Translations under genes and position numbers: made by a program
In this document: in pieces, positions 57,433 through 64,000 of the stretch
How the letters are laid out: every line of letters begins with the position of its first letter
Numbering within the stretch: position 1 is the first letter of the stretch
Origin: JAXLWB01 sp046328715
GTDB taxonomy: Bacteria; Chloroflexota; Anaerolineae; Caldilineales; Caldilineaceae
Direction: 5' to 3'
Assembly (NCBI GenBank): GCA_046328715.1
Contig: JAXLWB010000018.1
Coordinates: 106,517-170,516 of the forward strand
DNA: 64,000 nucleotides
Notes under the pieces: generated by a model
Database searches by the model: none
Told to the model about the DNA's origin: nothing
What the model saw: only the letters and a program-made list of their open reading frames with translations

Positions 57433-58515
57433 ATGTCCACTCACAAACGATCTATACAACGCTACAGCCGCTGGCTGGCGCGCCACTGGATTCTAGGCGC
57501 AGCCGGTTTGCTGGTATTACTCAACCTATACACCTTCACTCCGACCTACGCGCAGAACAGCACACCCACGCCCAATATCCAGACGGTACCGCAATTTACC
57601 CTCACCCCTACGGAAGTCAACACGCCAGTGCCGACGGCAACACCCGACAGCGAGGAGGCGACCGCAACACCGCTTCCGCCGACTCAGGTGAATGAAGAAC
57701 CGACCGCCACTCCGCAACCTTCGTCGAACAACAATGGAAACAATGACAACAACGGCGGAAGCGCACCTGCCGCCCCCGCACCTGCCACAGGCAGTGGATC
57801 GACGGCGCTACAATCCCAATCGGGGATCACATTGACGGCAGTGGTCACGACAACAACGCTCAATATGCGTCGTGGGCCAAGCTTGAATGAGGGCGTAATT
57901 GATACGCTCTTCAAGAAGGATGTGGTTGAGGTGTTGGCCCGTACTCAGGATGGGAAGTGGTGGCTCGTCTGTTGTGGCAATCGTACGAAGGCCGCCGGCT
58001 GGGTCGATGCGCAATATCTGCAACCCAACTTTGATCGCGCCCGCGCCAACGAGCTGATCCCCCTGGCAGTGGAACTGACTACATTTAGTAGCATCACTTC
58101 GACAACGAGCAGCAGTTTACAATTCAAGATCCAGATGGAGCCTGCCTATGTTTGGCAGGGGCAGACGCTCCAAATGAAGTTGACAGTAACCAATTTAGGA
58201 ACAAACACGGCGCGCAATATTCGAATTCGCGACCAGTTACCGAAGAGTCTGCGTTATGTGCGGGCGACGGCCGATGCCAGAGCTCTGGTTCAGCAGCAGT
58301 CGGCTAGTGATGGTGGGAGGACCATCACCGCAAAGTGGCCCACACTGGCAGCTGGTAAACAGGTAACATTGACGCTTACGCTCCAGATCGACGGCAATCT
58401 GCCCGCTGGTGCACTAATCGACAACCTGGCGGTGGCCAGTGCCGAAGGCATCCAAGCGGTAACCAGTGGTATTACCTTTGCCATGCCGCCGCTGACACCG
58501 CCGGTATTTCACTAA
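57433..58515 (+). CDS. Secreted SH3 + DUF11-type surface protein (360 aa)
   Basis: An N-terminal signal peptide (hydrophobic about residues 19-33, cleavage near TYAQN) is followed by a Thr/Pro/Asn/Gly-rich linker (40-130), a bacterial SH3 domain (VVTTTTLNMRRGPSLNEGVIDTLFKKDVVEVLARTQDGKWWLVCCG, about 135-185) and a DUF11-like Ig-fold domain (LKLTVTNLGTNTARNIRIRDQLPKSLRYV ... LIDNLAVASAEG, about 235-350). This is a cell-surface or matrix module without catalytic domain. AGAGGAG precedes the ATG. It ends with no sorting motif, so it is probably released or bound via SH3. It follows the DUF4012 gene by 58 bp. Confidence 0.85.
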   Translation: MSTHKRSIQRYSRWLARHWILGAAGLLVLLNLYTFTPTYAQNSTPTPNIQTVPQFTLTPTEVNTPVPTATPDSEEATATPLPPTQVNEEPTATPQPSSNNNGNNDNNGGSAPAAPAPATGSGSTALQSQSGITLTAVVTTTTLNMRRGPSLNEGVIDTLFKKDVVEVLARTQDGKWWLVCCGNRTKAAGWVDAQYLQPNFDRARANELIPLAVELTTFSSITSTTSSSLQFKIQMEPAYVWQGQTLQMKLTVTNLGTNTARNIRIRDQLPKSLRYVRATADARALVQQQSASDGGRTITAKWPTLAAGKQVTLTLTLQIDGNLPAGALIDNLAVASAEGIQAVTSGITFAMPPLTPPVFH

Positions 58516-58536
58516 GATAGCGAGTTGCAAGTTGTA

Positions 58537-58576
58537 GGATGCAGGTTGCAGGTAAATTACCTACAACCTGCATTCC
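58537..58576. repeat. Word palindrome (GCAGGTTGCAGG words) after the SH3/DUF11 gene
   Basis: GGATGCAGGTTGCAGGTAA (58537-58555) pairs with 58557-58576 with two differences, almost no loop, 21 bp after the stop codon. Confidence 0.82.
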
Positions 58577-58682
58577 ATTTTATCTGGATTCCCGTTCGAG
58601 TGAACATGATAGTCGCCTCGACGTTGAATCAACTAACCCTAGCGAGAGTAGGCTGCTCACCTGCCCTATGACGGAGCATCGT

Positions 58683-59354
58683 GTGAAATTGATTTCAAAA
58701 GTTTCCCTCTTCTTACTGTTACTTGCGCTGGTTGGCTGTTCCGATCCAAGTTCAACAACGCCCACAGATTCCAAAACGGCTACTAATACGGCTACTAATA
58801 CGGCTACTAATATAGCAACCGCTACGTTACAGGCTACGCCGACGATAGTGCGCCCCATGCTAACGCCGCTTGCCCAAAGTGCTGCATACCCGCCGATTGC
58901 GCTCGAAATCCCAGCAATTCACTTGAAGATCAATGTTGTGCCGATGGGATGGCAAGTGACCAGTGTCAATGGCGTGCGCCGTGCCGAGTGGCAACTACCG
59001 CTAGAAGAGGCTGGCTGGCATATCAACAGCGGCAAAGTTGGCTCCGATCAAGCAGTGGTACTTTCAGGACATCATCGCCTGGGGGCACACGTATTTGCAC
59101 CGATTGCCCAGGGTGGAGTACAAATTGGACAAGAAATTTGGTTGACTGACGCTCAAAAGCACGTTTGGGTCTATACAGTGAGCACAATCTCTCAACCAAT
59201 TCCGGTGAGCGGCGCGAGCAAGGCCGAGCAAGCACAATTGCAAAGTTACCTTGAACCGCTCTCTCATCCGCAACTTGTTCTATTAACCGGTTGGCCCGAC
59301 TTCTCGGATACACATTATCTGGCGGTAGTTGCCGATCTTACGGGCCGGCGGTGA
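58683..59354 (+). CDS. Sortase-fold lipoprotein lacking the catalytic Cys
   Basis: A 223-aa protein. A lipoprotein signal (LFLLLLALVGC, Cys near residue 16) and a Thr/Asn/Ala linker lead to a sortase-like domain: PPIALEIPAIHLKINVVPMG, WQLPLEEAGWHINSGKVGSDQAVVLSGHHRLG (sortase His region), and the final strand LSHPQLVLLTGWPDFSDTHYLAVVADL. Active sortases have T-L-x-T-C there; here Gly replaces Cys and the usual Arg is missing. It may be a pseudoenzyme or a binding module. GTG 58683 with GGAG upstream gives a compact lipoprotein signal; ATG 58668 is the alternative. Confidence 0.72.
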   Translation: MKLISKVSLFLLLLALVGCSDPSSTTPTDSKTATNTATNTATNIATATLQATPTIVRPMLTPLAQSAAYPPIALEIPAIHLKINVVPMGWQVTSVNGVRRAEWQLPLEEAGWHINSGKVGSDQAVVLSGHHRLGAHVFAPIAQGGVQIGQEIWLTDAQKHVWVYTVSTISQPIPVSGASKAEQAQLQSYLEPLSHPQLVLLTGWPDFSDTHYLAVVADLTGRR

Positions 59355-59364
59355 AAAGAGAAGA

Positions 59365-59578
59365 GATGACATGGTGGCTGGGTGACAAGAAGAACGAGCA
59401 TTTCCTAATAGACAAAGCAGATAGACATTGCATGCTCACAATGAGTAGGGGCACACTCTTGCGCTTGCCCATTCGCTGATGCAAGCAGGGCACCGGCAAG
59501 CGGATGCCCCTACAATGATCCATCTTTGCTTTGCTTTGTCTATAAGTTCATCTTGCCATCCCGTCATCTTGTTATGCT
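59365..59578. repeat. Three concentric palindromes of different word families
   Basis: Outer: AGATGACATGG...GGTGACAAG faces CTTGCCATCCCGTCATCTTG. Middle: ATAGACAAAGCAGA (59408-59421) faces TTGCTTTGTCTAT (to 59543). Inner: GTAGGGGCA (59445-59453) faces TGCCCCTAC (59505-59513) with GCTTGCCC/GGCAAGC inside. No gene is visible in this 245-bp gap. Confidence 0.8.
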
Positions 59579-59599
59579 TTAGAAAGCCATTGCAAAATC

Positions 59600-60508
59600 A
59601 TGCCAAGCTATATACGAACCCATTTAAAACAGTTAGAATCAGAGTCGATCTATGTCATGCGCGAGGTGGCTGCGCAATTTGAGCGACCGGTGCTGCTCTT
59701 TTCGGGCGGCAAGGACTCGATTGTGATGTCGCATCTGGCGCGCAAGGCCTTTTGGCCTGGACAAGCACCCTTTCCACTGCTGCACGTTGATACAGGTCAC
59801 AATTTCCCCGAAACGCTGGAGTTTCGGGATCGGCTGGTCAACAAGTTAGGACTACGCCTGATTGTTCGATATGTGCAAGATTCGATCGATCAGGGCCGTG
59901 TCGTAGAGGAGAAAGGTCCTAATACCAGCCGCAATGCGTTGCAGACTGTTACGCTGCTCGATGCGATTGCAGAATTCCGTTTTGACGCCTGCCTGGGCGG
60001 TGCCCGGCGCGACGAGGAGAAAGCCCGCGCTAAGGAGCGCTTCTTCTCGCATCGCGATGCCTTTGGTCAATGGGATCCCAAAAATCAGCGACCCGAGTTG
60101 TGGAACCTCTACAACGGCAACAAACATCCCAAGGAGAACTTCCGCGTCTTCCCGCTCAGCAATTGGACGGAGATGGACATTTGGATGTACATCCAATCCG
60201 AAGGCATCGAAATTCCACCGCTCTACTTCGCCCATCATCGCGAGGTAGTTTGGCGCGACAACATGTGGATGGCGACCTTTCCATCGATCATCGAACCGTT
60301 GCCCCATGAAAAAGCAGAAGAGCGATTGGTGCGCTTCCGTACGATTGGGGACATCTCCTGTACCGGTGCAGTCGAGTCAAGCTCGTCCAATATCCAGGAA
60401 GTGATCGCTGAAGTCGCTGCCGCCCGCGTCACCGAACGTGGGGGCCGTGCCGATGACCGCCGATCCGAAGCCGCCATGGAAGATCGCAAGAAGCAAGGGT
60501 ATTTTTAG
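59600..60508 (+). CDS. cysD: Sulfate adenylyltransferase small subunit
   Basis: A 302-aa subunit of ATP sulfurylase that forms adenylyl sulfate from ATP and sulfate with CysN. The PAPS-reductase-like ATP-pyrophosphatase motif LLFSGGKDSIVM (about residues 31-42) and the family blocks LLHVDTGHNFPETLEFRDR, ACLGGARRDEEKARAKERFFS and GAVESSSSNIQEVI...GRADDRRSEAAMEDRKKQGYF are intact. The ATG at 59600 is fixed by homology; no clear ribosome-binding site. Its stop codon touches the palindrome at 60508. cysNC follows by 84 bp. In this setting it may supply PAPS for glycan sulfation or for assimilation. Confidence 0.97.
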   Translation: MPSYIRTHLKQLESESIYVMREVAAQFERPVLLFSGGKDSIVMSHLARKAFWPGQAPFPLLHVDTGHNFPETLEFRDRLVNKLGLRLIVRYVQDSIDQGRVVEEKGPNTSRNALQTVTLLDAIAEFRFDACLGGARRDEEKARAKERFFSHRDAFGQWDPKNQRPELWNLYNGNKHPKENFRVFPLSNWTEMDIWMYIQSEGIEIPPLYFAHHREVVWRDNMWMATFPSIIEPLPHEKAEERLVRFRTIGDISCTGAVESSSSNIQEVIAEVAAARVTERGGRADDRRSEAAMEDRKKQGYF

Positions 60509-60572
60509 CAAGGGGCAAGTTGCAGGTTGCAAAGTAAATGCTGGCTTTGCAACCTGCAACTTGCAACCTTGC
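60508..60572. repeat. Word palindrome (GCAAGTTGCAGGTTGCAAAG), 27-bp arms, between cysD and cysNC
   Basis: The arms 60508-60534 and 60545-60572 pair almost perfectly (one short difference). It starts at the last base of the cysD stop codon and ends 20 bp before the cysNC ATG. Confidence 0.93.
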
Positions 60573-60592
60573 TATTCATCGAACAGGAATTT

Positions 60593-62512
60593 ATGCAAAC
60601 CGAGGTTGTTACCCAAACTGATACCAATCAGGCCTATCTTTCGATGGACCTGTTACGTTTTTCCACGGCGGGCAGCGTGGATGATGGCAAGAGTACCTTG
60701 ATTGGTCGCTTGCTCTACGATACAAAATCGATCTTTGAAGATCAAATGGAAGCAGTCGAACGGGCTAGCCGCAACCGGGGCGACGCCTATGTGGATCTGG
60801 CGCTGGTCACCGATGGCCTGCGTGCCGAGCGCGAACAAGGCATTACCATCGATGTAGCCTATCGCTACTTTGCCACGCCCAAACGCAAATTTATCATCGC
60901 CGACACGCCCGGCCACATTCAATACACGCGCAACATGATCACCGGCTCCTCCACGGCGGAGCTGTCGATCGTGTTGATCGATGCACGCAAGGGTGTGCTC
61001 ACCCAATCCAAACGGCACGGCTTTATCGCCTCGCTCTTACAGATTCCCCACGTACTGGTGGCAGTTAACAAGATGGACCTGGTGGACTACGATGAGGCAG
61101 TCTTCCAAAGGATTGTTAGCGAATATAGTGACTTTGCGACCAAACTTAGCGTAACCGATATCACCTTTATCCCGATCTCGGCTCTCAAAGGGGACAATGT
61201 CGTCCACAAAAGCGGCAACATGCCTTGGTACGAAGGACCGACGCTGCTGCATCACTTGGAAAATGTCAAGGTGGGCGTCTCGCGCAACTTGATCGACTTT
61301 CGTTTTCCTGTGCAGACGGTGATCCGCCCGCATCAGGACTTTCGTGGCTTTGCCGGTCAAATTGCTTCAGGCAGTATCGCTCCAGGTGAAGAAGTTGTCG
61401 CCCTGCCCTCTGGCAAAAAAAGCCGTGTCAACTCCGTGGTGACCTTTGGCCAGGATCTAGAAGAAGCCTTTGCCGGCGACTCGGTAATAGTGACCTTAGA
61501 GGACGAGATTGACATCAGCCGCGGCAACATGCTGGTGCGTGTCAACAACTTGCCCACTGTAGCCAATCAACTCGAATGCACCCTCTGTTGGCTACACGAA
61601 GAACCACTCAATACGAGTACCTCTTACATTCTGCAACATACGACCAACCGTGTACGCGCTTATGTCACCGAGCTCAACTACCGCATTGATGTCGATACGC
61701 TTCATCGTGAACAAACCAAGACACTCCATCTCAATGAGATTGGCCGGGTAAAGTTAACCACCACCCAGCCGCTCTTTTTTGATCCCTACGCCCTCAACCG
61801 AGCGACCGGCAGCTTTATCCTAATCGACCCGCACAACAATACCACCGTTGCTGCTGGCATGATTCGCCGTCGGGCTCGCGAACTAGATGAAGTCGTCGTT
61901 CCGACCCAAGAGCGCCAACGTTCGACCAACGTAACTTGGGATGGCAGCCAGGTCAAGTTGGAGCAGCGCGAAAAGCTCAACGGCCACAAATCGGCTGTGC
62001 TTTGGTTTACGGGGCTCTCTGGTTCGGGCAAATCGACGATTGCGCGGGCCTTGGAAAGGCGTCTCTATGAGCGAGGTTGCCGCACCTTCTATCTGGACGG
62101 CGACAATCTACGCCACGGGTTGAATGGCGATTTGGGCTTTAGTGATGAGGATCGCAAAGAAAACATTCGGCGTGCGGCTGAAGTCGCCAAGTTGGCGCAT
62201 GACCATGGCTCGCTAACTCTCTGCTCGTTTATCTCGCCCTTCCGGGATGATCGCGAGTTTGCTCGTTCGCTGCTGCCAGTCGGGCGCTTTATTGAGATCT
62301 TTGTGAAGTGTGACCTCAATGTCCTCAAACGACGGGATCCCAAGGGTCTCTATGCAAAGGCGTTGCGTGGCGAAATCGACAACTTCACAGGCATCTCCTC
62401 ACCCTACGAGGAGCCGCTCCAGCCGGAGCTAATCGTGGAAAGCGATGTACAGAGCGTAGATGAAATTGTCGAGCAGATTCTTGAAACGTTAACCCGTCGC
62501 GGGGTAATTTGA
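60593..62512 (+). CDS. cysNC: Bifunctional sulfate adenylyltransferase large subunit / adenylylsulfate kinase
   Basis: A 639-aa fusion. Residues 1-430 are CysN: GTPase motifs GSVDDGKST (about 29-37), DTPGHIQYTRNM and NKMD, then two beta-barrels. Residues about 460-639 are CysC, the APS kinase: P-loop GLSGSGKSTIA (about 475), FYLDGDNLRHGLNGDLGF, and the lid/kinase block KAARGEIDNFTG-like (KALRGEIDNFTGISSPYEEP). Together with CysD it makes PAPS from sulfate. ATG 60593 with AGGAA upstream is chosen because earlier in-frame codons lie in the palindrome. No PAPS reductase or sulfotransferase is in the window. Confidence 0.97.
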   Translation: MQTEVVTQTDTNQAYLSMDLLRFSTAGSVDDGKSTLIGRLLYDTKSIFEDQMEAVERASRNRGDAYVDLALVTDGLRAEREQGITIDVAYRYFATPKRKFIIADTPGHIQYTRNMITGSSTAELSIVLIDARKGVLTQSKRHGFIASLLQIPHVLVAVNKMDLVDYDEAVFQRIVSEYSDFATKLSVTDITFIPISALKGDNVVHKSGNMPWYEGPTLLHHLENVKVGVSRNLIDFRFPVQTVIRPHQDFRGFAGQIASGSIAPGEEVVALPSGKKSRVNSVVTFGQDLEEAFAGDSVIVTLEDEIDISRGNMLVRVNNLPTVANQLECTLCWLHEEPLNTSTSYILQHTTNRVRAYVTELNYRIDVDTLHREQTKTLHLNEIGRVKLTTTQPLFFDPYALNRATGSFILIDPHNNTTVAAGMIRRRARELDEVVVPTQERQRSTNVTWDGSQVKLEQREKLNGHKSAVLWFTGLSGSGKSTIARALERRLYERGCRTFYLDGDNLRHGLNGDLGFSDEDRKENIRRAAEVAKLAHDHGSLTLCSFISPFRDDREFARSLLPVGRFIEIFVKCDLNVLKRRDPKGLYAKALRGEIDNFTGISSPYEEPLQPELIVESDVQSVDEIVEQILETLTRRGVI

Positions 62513-62529
62513 AGATACGACAAAGTGAC

Positions 62530-62575
62530 AGGATGAAGGGATGACATCGCGGTTATCCTGCCATCCCTTCATCCT
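62530..62575. repeat. Word palindrome (AGGATGAAGGGATG), perfect 14-bp stem after cysNC
   Basis: 62530-62543 and 62562-62575 are exact reverse complements with an 18-nt loop; extra GACA/TGCC words extend it imperfectly. It starts 18 bp after the stop codon. Confidence 0.9.
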
Positions 62576-62628
62576 ATCCATAATCAAGCAACTTTTTGCT
62601 ATTGTTCAATTATATAGGAGTAACAAGT

Positions 62629-64000
62629 ATGGTACAGATCAATCCAAATGAACTCATTGCCAAATTCCAGGGTCGGCAAGCCCAGGTTGCCGTGATCGGT
62701 CTCGGCTATGTCGGGCTACCGTTGGCACTTAACTTTGCCCAGGCAGGTTACCAAGTCGTCGGCATCGATCTAGATCGGCGCAAAGTCGATGCGATTAATC
62801 AAGGTGAATCTTATATCGAGGATATTGCCTCCGCTAACCTGCGTGCGGCAGTCTTTGGCAGCGCCGAAACCGCCGCGACAGGAGAGCGAGTCGGCCAAGC
62901 AGCCGCGCAGGGCCATTCGGCTGTTGCGCAAACTGCCAAGCCATCCGCAGCAGGCGGCACTACACGTTCTGCAGGCAAGCTACGTGCCACCACTGATTTT
63001 AGTGCGCTGGCTAATTGTGATGCAGTTTCGATCTGTGTACCCACACCGCTCAACAAGACCGGCGATCCTGATATCTCCTATATCGTCGCCGCCAGCGAGC
63101 AGATTGCTAAGTATCTGCACCCAGGCATGGTGATTGTGCTTGAATCCACCACCTATCCTGGCACAACCAGCGAGGTGGTGTTGCCTATCCTTGAGAAGCG
63201 CGCCCGTGAGCTAAGCAGCCAAGCAAACAGCGACAGTGAACTCACAGTAGGTCGAGACTTTTTCCTCGCCTTTTCACCGGAACGGGTTGACCCGGGGCGC
63301 AAAGATTGGACGACGCGCAACACTCCTAAAGTGTTGGGCGGCATGACACCAACCTGTTTGCAGGCCGCCACGGCCTACTATGGCGCAGCGATCGAGAGTT
63401 TGGTCCCTGTCTCTTCACCGAACGCAGCCGAGATGGTCAAACTCTTCGAGAACACCTTCCGCATGGTCAACATCGGTTTGGCCAACGAGCTGTTGTTGAT
63501 GTGTGACAAGTTGGGCTTGGATGCTTGGGAAGTGCTCAATGCTGCAGCGACCAAACCTTTTGGCTTTATGCGTTTTACGCCTGGCCCCGGTTTAGGCGGG
63601 CATTGTATCCCAATTGACCCTCACTATCTTTCCTGGAAGCTGCGCTCAGTCAAGTACAGCGCGCAGTTTATCGAGTTGGCTAGCGAGATCAACACTGGGA
63701 TGCCACGCTACTGGGTGCAGAAAATGCAGGATGCGCTCAACGAAGCAGGACGTTCGGTCAAGGGTAGCCAGATTCTCGTATTGGGCGTCGCCTACAAGAA
63801 GGACATTAGCGATGTGCGTGAATCACCCTCGCTCGACATTATTCACCTGCTAGAAGAAAAAGGGGCACATGTCAGCTATCACGATCCTCATGTTCCTTCC
63901 TTCCAACATGAGGGGCTAGAGATGACTGCCGTCACCAATCTAGAACAGGCACTGGCCCACGCCGACGCCGTTCTGATTGCCACGGATCATTCGATCTACA
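62629..64000 (+). CDS. Nucleotide-sugar dehydrogenase (UDP-glucose/UDP-GlcNAc dehydrogenase family), 3' end cut by window edge
   Basis: At least 457 residues. The NAD-binding N-domain starts VAVIGLGYVGLPLALNFAQAGYQVVGIDLD; SICVPTPLNKTGDPDISYI and ESTTYPGTT follow; the catalytic Cys is in GPGLGGHCIPIDPHY (about residue 326); the C-domain begins VLGVAYKKDISDVRESPS. It oxidises a UDP-sugar to a uronic acid with two NAD+. GDPD-type and ESTTYPGT motifs resemble the UDP-GlcNAc/ManNAc (WbpA/WecC) subgroup. An Ala/Gly-rich insertion of about 40 residues (about 78-118) is unusual. AGGAG lies 8 nt upstream of the ATG. It fits the exopolysaccharide context. Confidence 0.92.
   Translation, partial: MVQINPNELIAKFQGRQAQVAVIGLGYVGLPLALNFAQAGYQVVGIDLDRRKVDAINQGESYIEDIASANLRAAVFGSAETAATGERVGQAAAQGHSAVAQTAKPSAAGGTTRSAGKLRATTDFSALANCDAVSICVPTPLNKTGDPDISYIVAASEQIAKYLHPGMVIVLESTTYPGTTSEVVLPILEKRARELSSQANSDSELTVGRDFFLAFSPERVDPGRKDWTTRNTPKVLGGMTPTCLQAATAYYGAAIESLVPVSSPNAAEMVKLFENTFRMVNIGLANELLLMCDKLGLDAWEVLNAAATKPFGFMRFTPGPGLGGHCIPIDPHYLSWKLRSVKYSAQFIELASEINTGMPRYWVQKMQDALNEAGRSVKGSQILVLGVAYKKDISDVRESPSLDIIHLLEEKGAHVSYHDPHVPSFQHEGLEMTAVTNLEQALAHADAVLIATDHSIY

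Overview
The window looks like a chromosomal contig from a member of the Chloroflexota, probably on the Caldilineae/Anaerolineae side. This is inferred from very large LuxR/MalT-type and SARP/BTAD regulators, DUF4012 and Thr/Pro-rich secreted proteins, a ThrRS without a TGS domain, mixed ATG/GTG/TTG starts and roughly 50-55% GC. No marker gene fixes the species. There is no phage and no CRISPR array. One complete insertion sequence is present.

Layout. 0-10 kb: two serine beta-lactamase-fold hydrolases around a MalT-like regulator and a giant SARP regulator, with a translationally coupled pair of membrane proteins. 10-15 kb: pyruvate kinase, a universal stress protein, a DUF2892 protein, an alpha/beta hydrolase and a double GNAT protein. 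15-19 kb: an NgcE-like sugar ABC importer (binding protein plus two permeases, no ATPase). 19-31.7 kb: a Kef-type antiporter, a Lon-like protease with a small SARP regulator, a secreted two-repeat protein, a GNAT protein, two TrkA-type gating proteins, a type-IIC-like P-type ATPase and a tandem UspA protein. 31.7-33.2 kb: an IS4-family element whose ends and 9-bp target duplication can both be read. 33.4-37.9 kb: another tandem UspA, an Fe/2OG oxygenase, a helix-hairpin-helix membrane protein with a coupled 56-aa membrane protein, and a TrmH methyltransferase. 38-45 kb (minus strand): a translation cluster read as tRNA-Val, T-box, M20 peptidase, cyclase, YbaK-ThrRS, infC, rpmI, rplT. 45-48.2 kb (minus): a Lon-N-domain protein, truD, a DsbA/FrnE-like oxidoreductase with in-frame UGA at its first active-site Cys, and tRNA-Arg(UCU) split by a group I intron. 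48.2-64 kb: an envelope/exopolysaccharide region with a fused efflux adaptor, O-antigen ligase-like protein, Wzz/BY-kinase, LMW phosphatase, DUF4012 protein, SH3/DUF11 protein, a sortase-like lipoprotein, cysD, cysNC and a nucleotide-sugar dehydrogenase that runs off the right edge.

Most unusual signals. (1) A candidate selenoprotein: UGA replaces the first Cys of a CPWC motif and a SECIS-like hairpin follows. (2) A 438-nt group I intron in the anticodon of tRNA-Arg(UCU). (3) A YbaK-type deacylase domain fused in frame to a TGS-less ThrRS that also has its own strong internal ribosome-binding site, three genes behind a T-box whose specifier best reads ACC (Thr). (4) About twenty intergenic palindromes, each built of short degenerate tandem words with a different word at each locus, mostly starting within about 20 bp of a stop codon and sometimes supplying the stop codon. 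(5) A second dispersed hairpin family ending in GGTTCTGA. (6) infC with an apparent AUC start codon.

All protein assignments come from motif recognition in the translated sequence. No database search was run.
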